DNA of 64,000 nt from Dipteris shenzhenensis (Eukaryota; Polypodiophyta; Polypodiopsida; Gleicheniales): the NCBI GenBank assembly GCA_047967505.1, contig CM106538.1; one strand, 5' to 3'. A model generated the notes under the pieces. The model did not search any database, was not told the origin of the DNA, and was given only the letters and a program-made list of their open reading frames with translations. How positions within the stretch are numbered: the first letter of the stretch is position 1; every line of letters starts with the position of its first letter. A program made the translations under genes and the position numbers. Of the stretch, positions 1 through 10,980 are shown one piece after another.

Positions 1-549
1 GATGGTGGTATTCCTGAAGAGGCATGGAGTGGCAAGAAGCCCTCTTACTCTCATTTGCGTATATTTGGGTGTGAGGCATATGCACGTGTGCCAAAAGAGC
101 TTCGAAAGAAGCTAGATCCTAAGTCTAGGAAATGCATCTTTCTAGGTTATGGTGAAAGTGGAGAGATGGGCTATCGTCTCTGGGATCCAGAAGCAAAGAA
201 GATCATACGCAGCCATGATGTGGTCTTCAATGAGAAGAAGATGCATAAGGCACCCATGAGGGATGTGGAAATGAGGAGAATCACTTTCCAGGATGTGAAT
301 CCACCTGCATATGTTGATAGACAGCAAGCTGTCCATGCACCAAATGTGCAAGAAATGGTACCACCAAGTACTCCCACAGGTATACAATCAAGGGTAGATG
401 ATGGATCATCTATTGGTGGAAATGATGAGCCAAATATGGCTAATATGCAAGTGGGACAGCAAGCTGAAATGCCATTGAGAAGATCATCTAGAGTGTCTAG
501 ACCGCCTGATAGGTATGTTCCAGGGGTAAGACTATGTGATGCTTACTGA
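1..549 (+). pseudogene. Copia element 1: integrase C-terminal part and linker (5' end outside window)
   Basis: The frame is open from the first base, so the element began to the left of the window. The protein shows the block that follows the integrase catalytic core in Ty1/copia polyproteins: LRIFGCEAYARVP, then KLDPKSRKCIFLGYGE and a RDVVF-like motif (here SHDVVFNEKK). A Ser/Pro-rich linker follows, ending in RRSSRVSRPPDRYVPG, the usual lead-in to reverse transcriptase. The frame then stops at 549 while the homologous sequence continues in frame 2 from about 536, so a small frameshift separates this piece from the next. In an intact element the product would be part of a single gag-pol polyprotein that inserts element cDNA into nuclear DNA. 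The fragment cannot be functional alone. Confidence 0.85.
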
Positions 550-768
550 TTGCGAGGAGCCTTCTTGCTACAAAGAGGCTATGATGCGTGAGGATCAACG
601 CAAGTGGGAGTATGCTATGCAATCAAAGATGAGTTCACTTATGAAGAATAAGACTTGGGACTTGGTTTCTTTGCCACATGGAAAGAAACCATTGCCATGT
701 AAATGGGTCTACAAAATGAAGGTCACAGGTGATGATGTGCCTAGGTACAAGGCCCGTTTGGTTTCAAT
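536..768 (+). pseudogene. Copia element 1: reverse transcriptase N-terminal stub
   Basis: The translation contains EAMMREDQRKWEYAM, then NKTWDLVSLPHGKK and CKWVYKMK, ending in YKARLV. These are the first conserved blocks of copia reverse transcriptase. Immediately after YKARLV the sequence jumps to the region just before the RNase H domain, and the frame changes. The RT core with the catalytic YVDD motif is therefore deleted, with the joint at about 755-770 in a run of G. The element could not make a working reverse transcriptase. Confidence 0.85.
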
Positions 769-1527
769 ATGGAGGGGGGGAAGGCAGTGAGTACTCCATT
801 GCCTCCATATGTGAAACTGAGTCATACAGATAGTCCCAAATCAGATGAGGAGAGGGCCATGATGGCCAAGGTTCCTTATGCATCAGCAGTTGGGAGTCTT
901 ATGTATGCTATGATAGCTACTAGACCAGACATTGCATTTGCAGTGGGAGTTGTTAGCCGGTATATGGCTAATCCAGGAAAGAGGCATTGGGAGGCAGTTA
1001 AGTGCATCATGAGGTACATGAAGGGTACCAAGGAGATGTGCATTTGCTTTGGTAAAGGAGACATGCGTGTACTTGGGTACACAGATTCAGACTATGCAGG
1101 GCATGTGGATAGTAGGAGATCCACTTCCGGTTATGTGTTCACCTTTGCAGGTGGTGCAGTGTTGTGGATGTCTCGTGCACAGAAGTGCATTGCTTTGTCT
1201 ACCACAGAGGCTGAGTATGTTGCAGCCACAGAGGGTTGCAAGGAGGCTATATGGCTTGATCGGCTAGTGGGAGATTTGGGGATTCATACAGGTGTACCGA
1301 CATTGCATAGTGATTCCATGAGTGCTATTCAGCTAGCACGGAATCCGATCTTTCATGCAAAGACCAAACACATTGAGGTCAGGTACCATTTCATCAGGGA
1401 GGTACTTGAGGACAAGCGCATAGAGCTTGTCAAGGTTCATACAGATGATAACCCTGCAGATATGCTGACGAAGAGTCTACCTAGTCAGCGGTTTGAGTAT
1501 TGTCGTGTATTGATGGGCATTGGATAG
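769..1527 (+). pseudogene. Copia element 1: RT C-terminal end and RNase H
   Basis: About 250 residues carry the end of copia RT (VSTPLPPYVKLS; YASAVGSLMYAMIATRPDIA; AVGVVSRYMANPGKRHWEAV) and a complete-looking RNase H domain. RNase H features are GYTDSDYAG with the first acidic residue, DSRRSTSGYVF, LSTTEAEYVA with the catalytic Glu, HSDSMSAIQLARNP, and FHAKTKHIEVRYHFIRE followed by DNPADMLTKSLP. The family role is removal of the RNA strand during reverse transcription. The domain itself has no stop and ends normally upstream of the polypurine tract, so decay is limited to the internal deletion and frameshift upstream. Confidence 0.88.
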
Positions 1528-1580
1528 TATGCTCACTGGTTGTTCTCCCTTAAAGGCACATTGTCCTTTAAGTGGGAGGT

Positions 1581-1761
1581 TGTGGGGGTTAAAGGTCACT
1601 GTGCCTTAACCCCAGTTATGTACAATACTCAAACACATATATAAATGAATGAAAAAGAAGATTAGGGTGGTTCTGCACCCACCAAAACTTGTGTGGCTCT
1701 CTGTCTCTCTCTCTCGCTCTCTCTCCCTCTTCCGTTCTTGCTTCCGTTGAGAGCACTCTCA
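1581..1761 (+). repeat. 3' LTR of copia element 1, with polypurine tract at 1570-1579
   Basis: A polypurine tract AAGTGGGAGG lies just downstream of the RNase H frame and is followed by sequence starting TGTGGGGG, the usual TG start of an LTR. The first 35 bases hold an inverted repeat (GGGGTTAAAGG and CCTTAACCCC). A pyrimidine-rich CT stretch at about 1695-1735 follows. The end is placed at CTCTCA (1761) because copia LTRs end in CA. The matching 5' LTR is outside the window, so both borders are inferred. The proposed end coincides with the stop codon of the gene on the other strand. Confidence 0.55.
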
Positions 1762-4422
1762 CTCCTTGATGATGCCATGCTTCACAACCGCCTCTTTTCC
1801 ATACTCATCACCCTCATCAGAATAAAGAATATTGTCCTCAATTATTGTGTATGGCCTTGTGATTTCTAACATGTGCTCAAATCCATCAAACCCATCATGT
1901 GAGCTGACAAATGACAAAAAACAGAAGGTCTCAGACAAACCCTTTTGTGCTTTATCCGATTCATGGATAACACCCACAAACCTTCTATGCCAAAATCGAG
2001 CCTCTATCATTGCTTCCTTGAGATTTACCATCTCTGTCATTGTCATAAATGATAGCAATACATACTGTGACGGAGTGGCAACGGTCTCCATCAAGCCACA
2101 GAGCAACTTCTTAAAGGCAGCCTTATCCCAACACATGCCTTTGGCAGATCCCTCTGAGGTGTCAAGCACACACAAGCTGATTGGAAGTTGTCCCTTGGAG
2201 TGACGTGTTAGAAAGCTCTCCCCCTCCATCTCCATGTTCACTTGAATAATTGTCCAAGGAAAACAAGACTGCGATGTAGACTTGTTACCCTCTATTGAAC
2301 TAATCACCCAATCAACATAGATTGATGCGGCTTTTGGGAAATCAGGTGTGGACTTGCCAACTTGCAGCTTCTCTTTGACCCATGACTCACATGAACCCTT
2401 GAAGCTCTGATAAACAATTGAATCAATTTTGAAGTAAGTTGCAAGGGCATCCCATGTTTGATGTTGGGGCGAAGGGTGACGTGAGTTGAACTCCTTGATG
2501 AGCGCTTCTTTCAGGGCTCTATCATGCTTAATCTCCATTGCCCGTTGAGACATTTCAATGGAGTCCTTGTCTTTGCTTGACTTGACCAAGACTATTTCTT
2601 TAGACTCAATCTCTACTTGAAGTGCACGTACATCTTCGTCTTCCAATCCTAGCAAACACCTCATATATGTTATTGTGGGATTTCGACCCTCAAGATCACC
2701 CTGCTTCACCAATGTCAAAATCCTAATCCATTGTTCGTAGATGTCATCATCATATGTGACCATGTGTGTGTCCTTGGTAGCAAAGTTTGCGCCCATCGAT
2801 ACGCTTGCAACTCCTACAAAATTCTATATAAAAAAATCAAAATCATCTTAGACATTCTTCTAATCCAAATCATGTAATAGAGATAATAATGACACTAGTG
2901 CGATTCTCCCATTACCATGTCAAAAGGATGACTTGGTAACTAGAAGAATGGCACTAGTGCCATTCTCACATCAGGGAATTGACACTACTATCATTTCTTT
3001 TACAAAGCCATGAACATTCTTGAAATAAAAAATGCATACAAAACAAAGTTTATTACTTACATCCCAACTTTGTCGATCTTTATGCCCTTTGACAAGGCCT
3101 TGGGCTGGTTTCTTTGGTCGTCCGAATGCAATCCACTGTGCCCTTAGGTGTTGTAAGATATCGATATATGGTTGATTTTTCAAAATGGTCTGTGCCTCCA
3201 TGTTGGCCATTGATGATATCTTACAACTTGCTTCAACTGGTGCATTGACAACAATTCTCGCCTTCCTCCGTGTATAGAAACCTTTTCGTTGATTGAAGGC
3301 TTCTCCATGTGCTTTAGTTATAAATATCCTTGCAGCATAAATCGAATGCTGCCCTGCGAGAATCCAATAATTATACTCCTTTAACTTTTCCACCTTTATC
3401 TCTTCCTTGCACATCGGAGTATTTGTGCCTATGTGGTAAGGCATAAGATATGCACATGTTGCAGGAGGTCGTGCATTCATTGCAAAACTCTTGACCAAGT
3501 CACTGACACAGCTGAGGGTCAACGTCCTGTACACATATTGGCTTGGTGCTCTAAAGCAATTCATCACTGGGATCAACACCTCAAACTCCAAACCAAATGG
3601 GAAGTACTCTACGTACTCCATCAAGCCTGTCATACTTGTGTCCTTCCTTTCCAATTTCTTTTGTAGTGCCTTAAAGTCAACATCTGGCTGGATTTTCTTA
3701 TACAAGATGATAGTTGCTTCAGATGATTTCTCACCATGTCCTGTTATATGTGTCTCACCACTCCCCGTTGCATCACCTCCACTTCCAATTCCATCAGTGA
3801 CTATTCCCGTACCTCCCTGTTTTCCTCCTAAAGTTGTCTCTTTGTCTTTAGCATCCAGTTTATCCCCAATGCTTGTTTTTCCATCTGACCTTATTTCCTT
3901 CTCACCTATTGTTTCCTCCTCACCGGTCTCTCTAGCCTTCTCTTTCAATGTGTTCTGAGACACTTGAGAGCTTGATCCAACAACATCACTTTTCTTGGTT
4001 CTTTTCGAAACTTTTCTACTCTTTTTTATATCTTGCTTTATCCCTTTTGTTACCAAATCAAAGCTTTCTAATATTTGTTGGTTGGTATAATTTTCTGGCT
4101 CATTAATCCAACCCCTAGATATCATCGTGTCCTCCCCAGTAGCATTCATCCTCGCATGATCAAAACAAGTAGGATCCAATTGATACACATTGCCTCCCAA
4201 TGTATGAATTTCGAGACAAGGAACATTGTCTTTCTCGGTATCCTCCATCTCTTGAACTTGTCCAACATCTTCAAAAGTTTTTCCTTGGATGTTCACAAAA
4301 CAATGCACTTTATGAAGTTTTTGGAGTTCGTTATTGTATATATCCAAAAACCATCCTCTTCCAGAACTAACTCCATCATAAACTGACACCTCTCGAACCT
4401 TTCTCTTTCCCTTGCTAGCCAT
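1759..4422 (-). CDS. Two-exon gene with a ParB/Srx-like GQH motif, function unknown
   Basis: Two long minus-strand frames (4422-3061 and 2823-1759) join in frame through a 237-bp intron. The donor is GAT|GTAAGT and the acceptor TATATAG|AATTTT, giving about 808 codons. The spliced junction reads QSWD|NFVGVASVSMG. Residues 1-110 are ordered but unrecognised. Residues about 130-245 are Lys/Glu/Gly/Ser-rich and low complexity. At residues about 350-365 is YWILAGQHSIYAARIF, which resembles the GxHR/GERR-type motif of the ParB/sulfiredoxin superfamily and the DGQHR motif of DndB-like proteins. Exon 2 encodes an ordered region rich in charged helices (residues about 455-570) and motifs such as RFWHRRFVGVIHESDK near the C-terminus. 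No signal peptide or membrane segment is evident. The absence of stops over 2.4 kb and good splice sites argue that it is, or recently was, a real gene. It lies between an LTR (3' side) and a repeat array (5' side). The superfamily assignment is inference from one motif. Confidence 0.7.
2824..3060 (-). other. Intron of the GQH-motif gene, carrying a palindrome shared with the repeat array
   Basis: The intron runs from GTAAGTAA at the 3060 side to TATATAG at 2824. It contains a perfect 22-bp palindrome at 2945-2966 centred on ACTAGT, including TGGCACTAGTGCCA. A second, imperfect half copy (CACTAGTGCGATTCTC) lies at about 2893-2908. The same palindrome is repeated at 11016-11041 and in neighbouring copies at the far end of the array. 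An alternative acceptor 10 bp downstream (TTTTGTAG|GAG) would break the reading frame. Confidence 0.7.
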
Positions 4423-4604
4423 TCTTGCAATGTTCTGTTAACAAAAGAACCAAGGACACAATGAAATGTATAATAGAAAATCATAACTGTAGTAGGGAAT
4501 ATTACAACCACAATGCAACTTCTATTAACAAAATAACCAAGGAGAAGCAACTTATATATGCATTATGAAAAACTACACCAACAAAGCAAGCAAATATACA
4601 CAAT
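4423..4604 (-). promoter_or_regulatory. Upstream region of the GQH-motif gene
   Basis: This short AT-rich stretch separates the start codon from the repeat array. It contains an imperfect direct repeat of about 28 bp (near 4434-4462 and 4519-4548; shared core TAACAAAA.AACCAAGGA). No TATA box is convincing. On the minus strand, TTTTGTTAACAG just before the start codon looks like a splice acceptor, so an upstream untranslated exon inside the array is possible. Confidence 0.3.
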
Positions 4605-6606
4605 ATCAATCTCCACATAGATTGACACAATTCCATATGATCTCTACACAGCGGAGACAGTGAACACTACATAGAAGAATGCACATGTGAGTTTAGCATT
4701 CCTTGTGCATGTTTTCAGGTCATGGTATGAGATTGGCACCACTGCCATTCTCCACTGGTGGCATTCTCCACAGAGATTGACACAGGCTTCTCAATGCCAT
4801 TTCTTAGGGCCTAATAAGAGATTGGCACCACTACCATTCTCCACTTGTACAGATGTTTACCCTACTATTCTAGGAGGGGTATTCCAATGATCATAGGAGA
4901 GTGGTGTCTGATTCCAATCCACATGTGAGCGGAGACAGTGATCACTACATAGAAGAATGCACATGTGAGTTTAGGCTTCTCAATGCCATTTCTTAGGGCC
5001 AGCATGAGTTTGGCATCACTGCCATTCTGCGCTAGTGAATATCTAGCCAAACTAAACCTATAGATTGACATTCCACTAATTTTATTGGTCGGAGTAGGAT
5101 AATGGCAAAAGTGGCAATGCACATGTGAGTTTAGGATTCCTTGTGCATGTTTTCAGGTCATGGTATGAGATTGGCACCGCTGCCATTCTCCACTGGTGGC
5201 ATTCTCCACAGAGATTGACACAATTCTATATGATCTCTACACAGTGGAGACAGTGATCACTACACAGTGGAGACAGTGATCACTACATAGAAGAATGCAC
5301 ATTACCACTAGCGAAGAATGGCAGTGGGATAATGGCAAAAGTGCCAATGCACATGTGAGCTTAGGATTCCTTGTGCCAATGCACATGTGAGTTTAGGCTT
5401 CCCAATGCCATTTCTTAGGGCCTAATAAGAGATTGGCACCACTGCCATTCTCCACTTGTACAAATGTTTACCCTACTATTCTAAGTTTAGGCTTCACAAT
5501 GCCATTGTCTAGGGCCCAATAAGAGATTGGCACCACTGCCAATCTCCGCTTGTACAAATGTTTACCCTAATATTCTGAGAGGGGTATTCCAAGGATCATA
5601 GGATAATGGTGCCCGATTCCAATCCACATGTGAGTTTGAGGATCTCAGTGTCATTATGTAGTTATTTGCATGAGATTGGCATCACTTCCATTTTCCACTG
5701 GTGGCAGTCTAGATAAACTAAACTTGTATATTGACATTCCACAAATTTTATTGGTTGTAGTAGTATAATTGCAAAAGTGCCAATGCACATGTGAGTTTAG
5801 GATTCCTTGTGCCATTTTTAAGGTCTTGGTATGCTACCATTCTCCACTGGTGGCATTCTCCACAGAGATTGACATTCCAAGGCCTAATTTGACACAATTC
5901 CATATGATCTCTACACAACGGAGACAGTGATCACTACATAGAAGAATGCACATGTGAGTTTAGGCTTCTCAATGCCATTTATTAGGGCCTAATAAGAGAT
6001 TGGCACCACTGCCATTCTCCACTTGTACAAATGTCTACCCTACTATTCTAGGAGGGGTATTCCAGTGATCATAGGAGAGTGGTGTCCTATTCCATTCCAC
6101 ATGTGAGTGATGATGATCTCAGAGATTGACACAATTCCATATGATCTCTACACAGTGGAGACAGTCATCACTCCATAGAAGAATGCACATGTGAGTTTAG
6201 GATTCCTTGTGCATGTTTTCAGGTCATGGTATGAGATTGGCACCACTGCCATTCTCCACTGGTTGCATTCTCCACAGACATTGACATAATTCCATATGAT
6301 CTCTACACAGTGGAGACAAGGATCACTACATAGAAGAATGCAAAGGTGAGTTTAGGCTTCTCAATGCCATTTCTTAGGGCCTAACAAGAGATTGGCACCA
6401 CTGCCATTCTCCACTTGTACAAATGTTTACCCTACTATTCTAAGAGGGGTATTCCAGTGATCATAGGAGAGTGGTGTCCTATTCCATTCCACATGTGAGT
6501 TTGATGATCTCAGTGTCATAGTGTAGTTGCAAGCATGAGATTGGCATCACTGCCATTCTCCGCTAGTGGTAATCTAGACAAACTGAACCTATAGATTGAC
6601 ATTCCA

Positions 6607-6985
6607 CTACATTGAAGGATGCACATTACCACTAGCGGAGAATGGCAGTAGGATAATGGCAAAAGTGCCAATGGACATGTGAGTTTAGGATTCCTTGTGC
6701 ATGTTTTCAGGTCATGGTATGAGATTGGCACCACTGCCATTCTCCACTGGTGGCATTCTCCACAGAGATTGGCACAAATCCATATGATCTCTACACAGCG
6801 GAGAGAGTGATCACTACATAGAAGAATGCACATTACCACTAGCGGAGAATGGCAGTAGGATAATGGCAAAAGTGCCAATGCACATGTGAGTTTAGGATTC
6901 CTTGTGCATGTTTTCAGGTCATGGTATGAGATTGGCACCACTGCCATTCTCCACTGGTGGCATTCTCCACAGAGATTGGCACAAT
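6607..6985. repeat. 207-bp sub-repeat block 1 in the array
   Basis: The motif CATTACCACTAGCGGAGAAT starts at 6624 and again at 6831, a spacing of exactly 207 bp, and the sequence between is nearly the same as the block at 10042-10660. Because 207 is a multiple of three, the minus strand stays open as a repeated 69-residue frame. This looks like local unequal exchange inside the larger array. Confidence 0.8.
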
Positions 6986-9900
6986 TCCATATGATCTCTA
7001 CACATGTGAGTTTAGCCTTCTCAATGACATTTCTTAGGGCCTAATAAGAGATTGGCACCACTGCCATTCTTCACTTGTACAAATGTTTACCCTACTATAC
7101 TAGGAGGGGTATTCCAGTGATCATAGGAGAGTGGTGTCCGATTCCAATCCACATGTGAGTTTGATGAACTCAGAGATTGACACAATTCCATATGATCTCT
7201 ACACAGCGGAGACAGTGATCTCTACATAGAAGAATGCACATGTGAGTTTAGGATTCCTTGTGCATGTTTGCAGGTCATGGTATGAGATTGGCACCAGTAC
7301 CATTCTCCACTGTTGGCATTCTCCACAGAGATTAACATAATTCCATATGATCTCTACACAGCGGAGACAGTGACCACTACATAGAAGAATGCACATGTGA
7401 GTTTAGGCTTCTCAATGCCATTTCTTAGGGCCTAATAAGAGATTGGCACCACTACCATTCTCTTGTACAAATGTTTACCCTACTATTCTAGGAGGGGTAT
7501 TCCAATGATCATAGAAGACTGGTGTCCAATTCCAATCCACATGTGAGTTTGATGATCTCAGTATCATTATGTAGGTGCCACCATGAGTTTGGCATCATTG
7601 CCATTCTCCACTAGTGGTTGTCTAGACAAACTAAACCTATAGATTGACATTCCAAGGCCTAATAAGAGATTGACACAATTCCATATGATCTCTACACAGC
7701 GGAGACAGTGATCACTACATAGAAGAATGCACATGTGAGTTTAGGCTTCTCAATGCCATTTATTAGGGCCTAATAAGAGATTGGCACCAATGCCATTCTC
7801 CACTTGTACAAATGTCTACCCTACTATTCTAGGAGGGGTATTCTAGTGATCATAGGAGAGTGGTGTCCTATTCCATTCCACATGTGAGTGATGATGATCT
7901 CAGAGATTGACACAATTCCTCCACAATTCCATATGATATCTACACAGTGGAGACAGTCATCACTCCATAGAAGAATGCACATGTGAGTTTAGGATTCCTT
8001 GTGCATGTTTTCAGGTCATGGTATGAGATTGGCACCACTGCCATTCTCCACTGGTGGCATTCTCCACAGACATTGACACAATTCCATATGATCTCTACAC
8101 AGCGGAGACAAGGATCACTACATAGAAGAATGCACATGTGAGTTTAGGCTTCTGAATGCCATTTCTTAGGGCCTAACAAGAGATTGGCACCATTGCCATT
8201 CTCCACTTGTACAAATGTTTACCCTACTATTCTAGGAGGGGTATTCCAGTGATCATAGGAGAGTGGTGTCCTATTCCATTGCACATGTGAGTGATGATGA
8301 TCTCAGAGATTGACACAATTCCATTTGATCTCTACATAGCGGAGACAGTCATCACTCCATAGAAGAATGCACATGTGAGTTTAGGATTCCTTGTGCATGT
8401 TTTCAGGTCATGGTATGAGATTGGCACCACTGCCATTCTCCACTGGTGGCATTCTCCACAGAGATTGACACAATTCCATATGATCTCTACACAGCGGAGA
8501 CAGTGATCACTACATAGAAGAATGCACATGTGAGTTTAGGCTTCTCAATGCCATTTCTTAGGGCCTAATAAGAGATTGGCACCACTGCCATTCTCCACTT
8601 ATACAAATGTTTACCCTACTATTCTAGGAGGGGTATTCCAGTGATCATAGGAGAGTGGTGTCCTATTCCATTCCACATGTGAGTGATGATGATCTCAGAG
8701 ATTGACACAATTCCATATGATCTCTACATAGTGGAGACAGTCATCACTCCATAGAAGAATGCACATGTGAGTTTAGGATTCCTTGTGCATGTTTTCAGGT
8801 CATGGTATGAGATTGGCACCACTGCCATTCTCCACTGGTGACATTCTCCACATAGATTGACACAATTCCATATGATCTCTGTACATGTGAGTTTAGGCTT
8901 CTCAATGCCATTTCTTAGGGCCTAATAAGAGATTGGCACCACGGCCATTCTCCAATTGTACAAATGTTTAGCCTACTATTCTAGGAGGGGTATTCTAATG
9001 ATCATAGCAGAGTGGTGTCCTATTCCATTCTACATGTGAGTTTGATGATCTCAGTGTCATCATGTAGTTGCAAGCATGAGATTGGCACCACTGCCATTCT
9101 CTGCTAGTAGTAGTCTAGACAGACTGAACCTATAGATTGACATTCCACTAATTTTATTGGCTGCAGTAGGATAATGGCAAAAGTGCCAATGCACATGTGA
9201 TTTTAGGATTCCTTGTGCATGTTATCAGGTCATGGTATGAGATTGGCACCACTGCCATTCTCAACTGGTGGCATTCTCCAAAGAGATTGACACAATTCCA
9301 TATGATCTCTACACAGCGGAGACAGTGATGACTACATAGAAGGATGCACATGTGATTTTAGGCTTCTCAATGCCATTTCTTAGGCCCTAATAAGAGATTG
9401 GCACCACTGCCATTCTCCACTTGCACAAATGTTTACCCTACTATTCTAGGAGGGGTATTCCAATCATCATAGGAGAGTGGTGTCCGATTCCAACCCACAT
9501 GTGAGTCTGATGATCTCAGTGTCATTATGTAGGTGCCACCATGAGTTTGGCATCACTGCCATTTTCCACTACTGGTTGTCTAGACAAACTAAACCTATAG
9601 ATTGACATTCCACTACATAGAAGAATGCACATTACCACTAGCGGAGAATGGCAGTAGGATAATGGCAAAGTGCCAATGCACATGTGAGATTAGCACCACT
9701 GCCATTCTCCACTGGTGGCATTCTCCACATAGATTGACACAATTCCATGTGATCTCTGCACATGTGAATTTAGGCTTCTCAATGCCATTTCTTAGGGCCT
9801 AATAAGAGACTGGCACCACTGCCATTCTCCACTTGTACAAATGTTTACCCTACTATTCCAGGAGGGGTATTCCAGTGATCATAGGAGAGTGGTGTCCTAT

Positions 9901-10023
9901 TCCATTCCACATGTGAGTTTGATGATCTTAGTGTCATAATGTAGTTGCAAGCATGAGATTGGCATCACTGCCATTCTCCGCTAGTGGTAATCTAGACAAA
10001 CTGAACCTATAGATTGACATTCC

Positions 10024-10660
10024 ACTACATTGAAGGATGCACATTACCACTAGCGGAGAATGGCAGTAGAATAATGGCAAAAGTGCCAATGCACATGTGA
10101 GTTTAGGATTCCTTGTGCATGTTTTCAGGTCATGGTATGAGATTGGCACCACTGCCATTCTCCACTGGTGGCATTCTCCACAGAGATTGGCACAAATCCA
10201 TATGATCTCTACATAGCAGAGAGAGTGATCACTACATAGAAGAATGCACATTACCACTAGTGGAGAATGGCAGTAGGATAATGGCAAAAGTGCCAATGCA
10301 CATGTGAGTTTAGGATTCCTTGTGCATGTTTTCAGGTCATGGTATGAGATTGGCACCACTGCCATTCTCCACTGGTGGCATTCTCCACAGAGATTGGCAC
10401 AATTCCATATGATCTCTGCACAGCGGAGAGAGTGATCATTACATAGAAGAATGCACATTACCACTAGCGGAGAATGGCAATAGGATAATGGCAAAAGTGC
10501 CAATGCACATGTGAGTTTAGGATTCCTTGTGCATGTTTTCAGGTCATGGTATGAGATTGGCACCACTACCATTCTCCACTGATGGCATTCTCCACAGAGA
10601 TTGGCACAATTCCATATGATCTCTGCACATGTGAGTTTGATGGTCTTAGTGTCATTATGC
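10024..10660. repeat. 207-bp sub-repeat block 2 in the array (three units)
   Basis: CATTACCAC starts at 10042, 10249 and 10456, giving two exact 207-bp steps. The units are very similar to each other and to the copy pair at 6624-6985. They produce a 242-codon minus-strand frame whose translation is a 69-residue unit repeated about three times (RNPKLTCALALLPLSYCHSP and so on). This is best read as a satellite artefact, not a protein. Confidence 0.8.
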
Positions 10661-10980
10661 ATTTGCTAGCATGAGATTGGCATCACTGCCATTCTCCACT
10701 AGTGGTAATCTAGACAAACTAAACCTGTAGGTTGACATTGGACACTATATTTATTGGCTCTAGTAGGATTATTTATTGGCTGTAGTGTGAGTTTGATGAT
10801 CTCATTGTCATTATGTAGTTGCCAGCGTGAGATTGGCATCACTGCCATTCTCCATTAGTGGTAGTGCCAATGCACATGTGAGTTTAGGATTCCTTGTGCA
10901 TGTGAGTTTAGGCTTCTCAATGACATTTCTTAGGGCCTAATAAGAGATTGGCACCACTATTCTAGGAGGGGTATTCCATT

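Larger units (their letters stand above)
4605..10980. repeat. Satellite-like tandem array, base period about 390 bp
   Basis: The array is made of diverged copies of the same modules: TCTACACAGCGGAGACAGTG, AGAATGCACATGTGAG, TTAGGGCCTAATAAGAG, TTGGCACCACTGCCATTC and GGGGTATTCCAGTGATCAT. The last module starts at 4876, 5581, 6054, 6446, 7106, 7494, 7835, 8238, 8630, 8987, 9452, 9864 and 10968. The commonest spacing is about 390-400 bp, with larger gaps where sub-repeats are inserted or copies lost. Nearly every unit carries one or more dyads of the form TGGCA-N4-TGCCA with spacers CCAC, TCAC or AAAG. Short open frames on the minus strand are by-products of the repeat, and there is no independent gene in this 6.4 kb. 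Confidence 0.9.

Noticed and set aside
2800-2823. Acceptor TTTTGTAG|GAG for the GQH-motif gene intron
   Set aside because: It leaves exon 2 in a frame with early stops. The TATATAG acceptor keeps the long frame.
3433-3958. Plus-strand frames of 77 and 155 codons
   Set aside because: They lie antisense to the GQH-motif gene exon 1 and have biased Ser/Pro composition from the low-complexity region.
6516-9351. Repeated 65-143-codon minus-strand frames (MCILLCSDHCLRCVEIIWNC and similar)
   Set aside because: They coincide with the tandem modules, vary with the indels, and show no codon-level conservation beyond the DNA repeat.
4605-10980. CRISPR-like array
   Set aside because: Repeats are long, diverged and without unique spacers of constant size; the sequence is eukaryotic.
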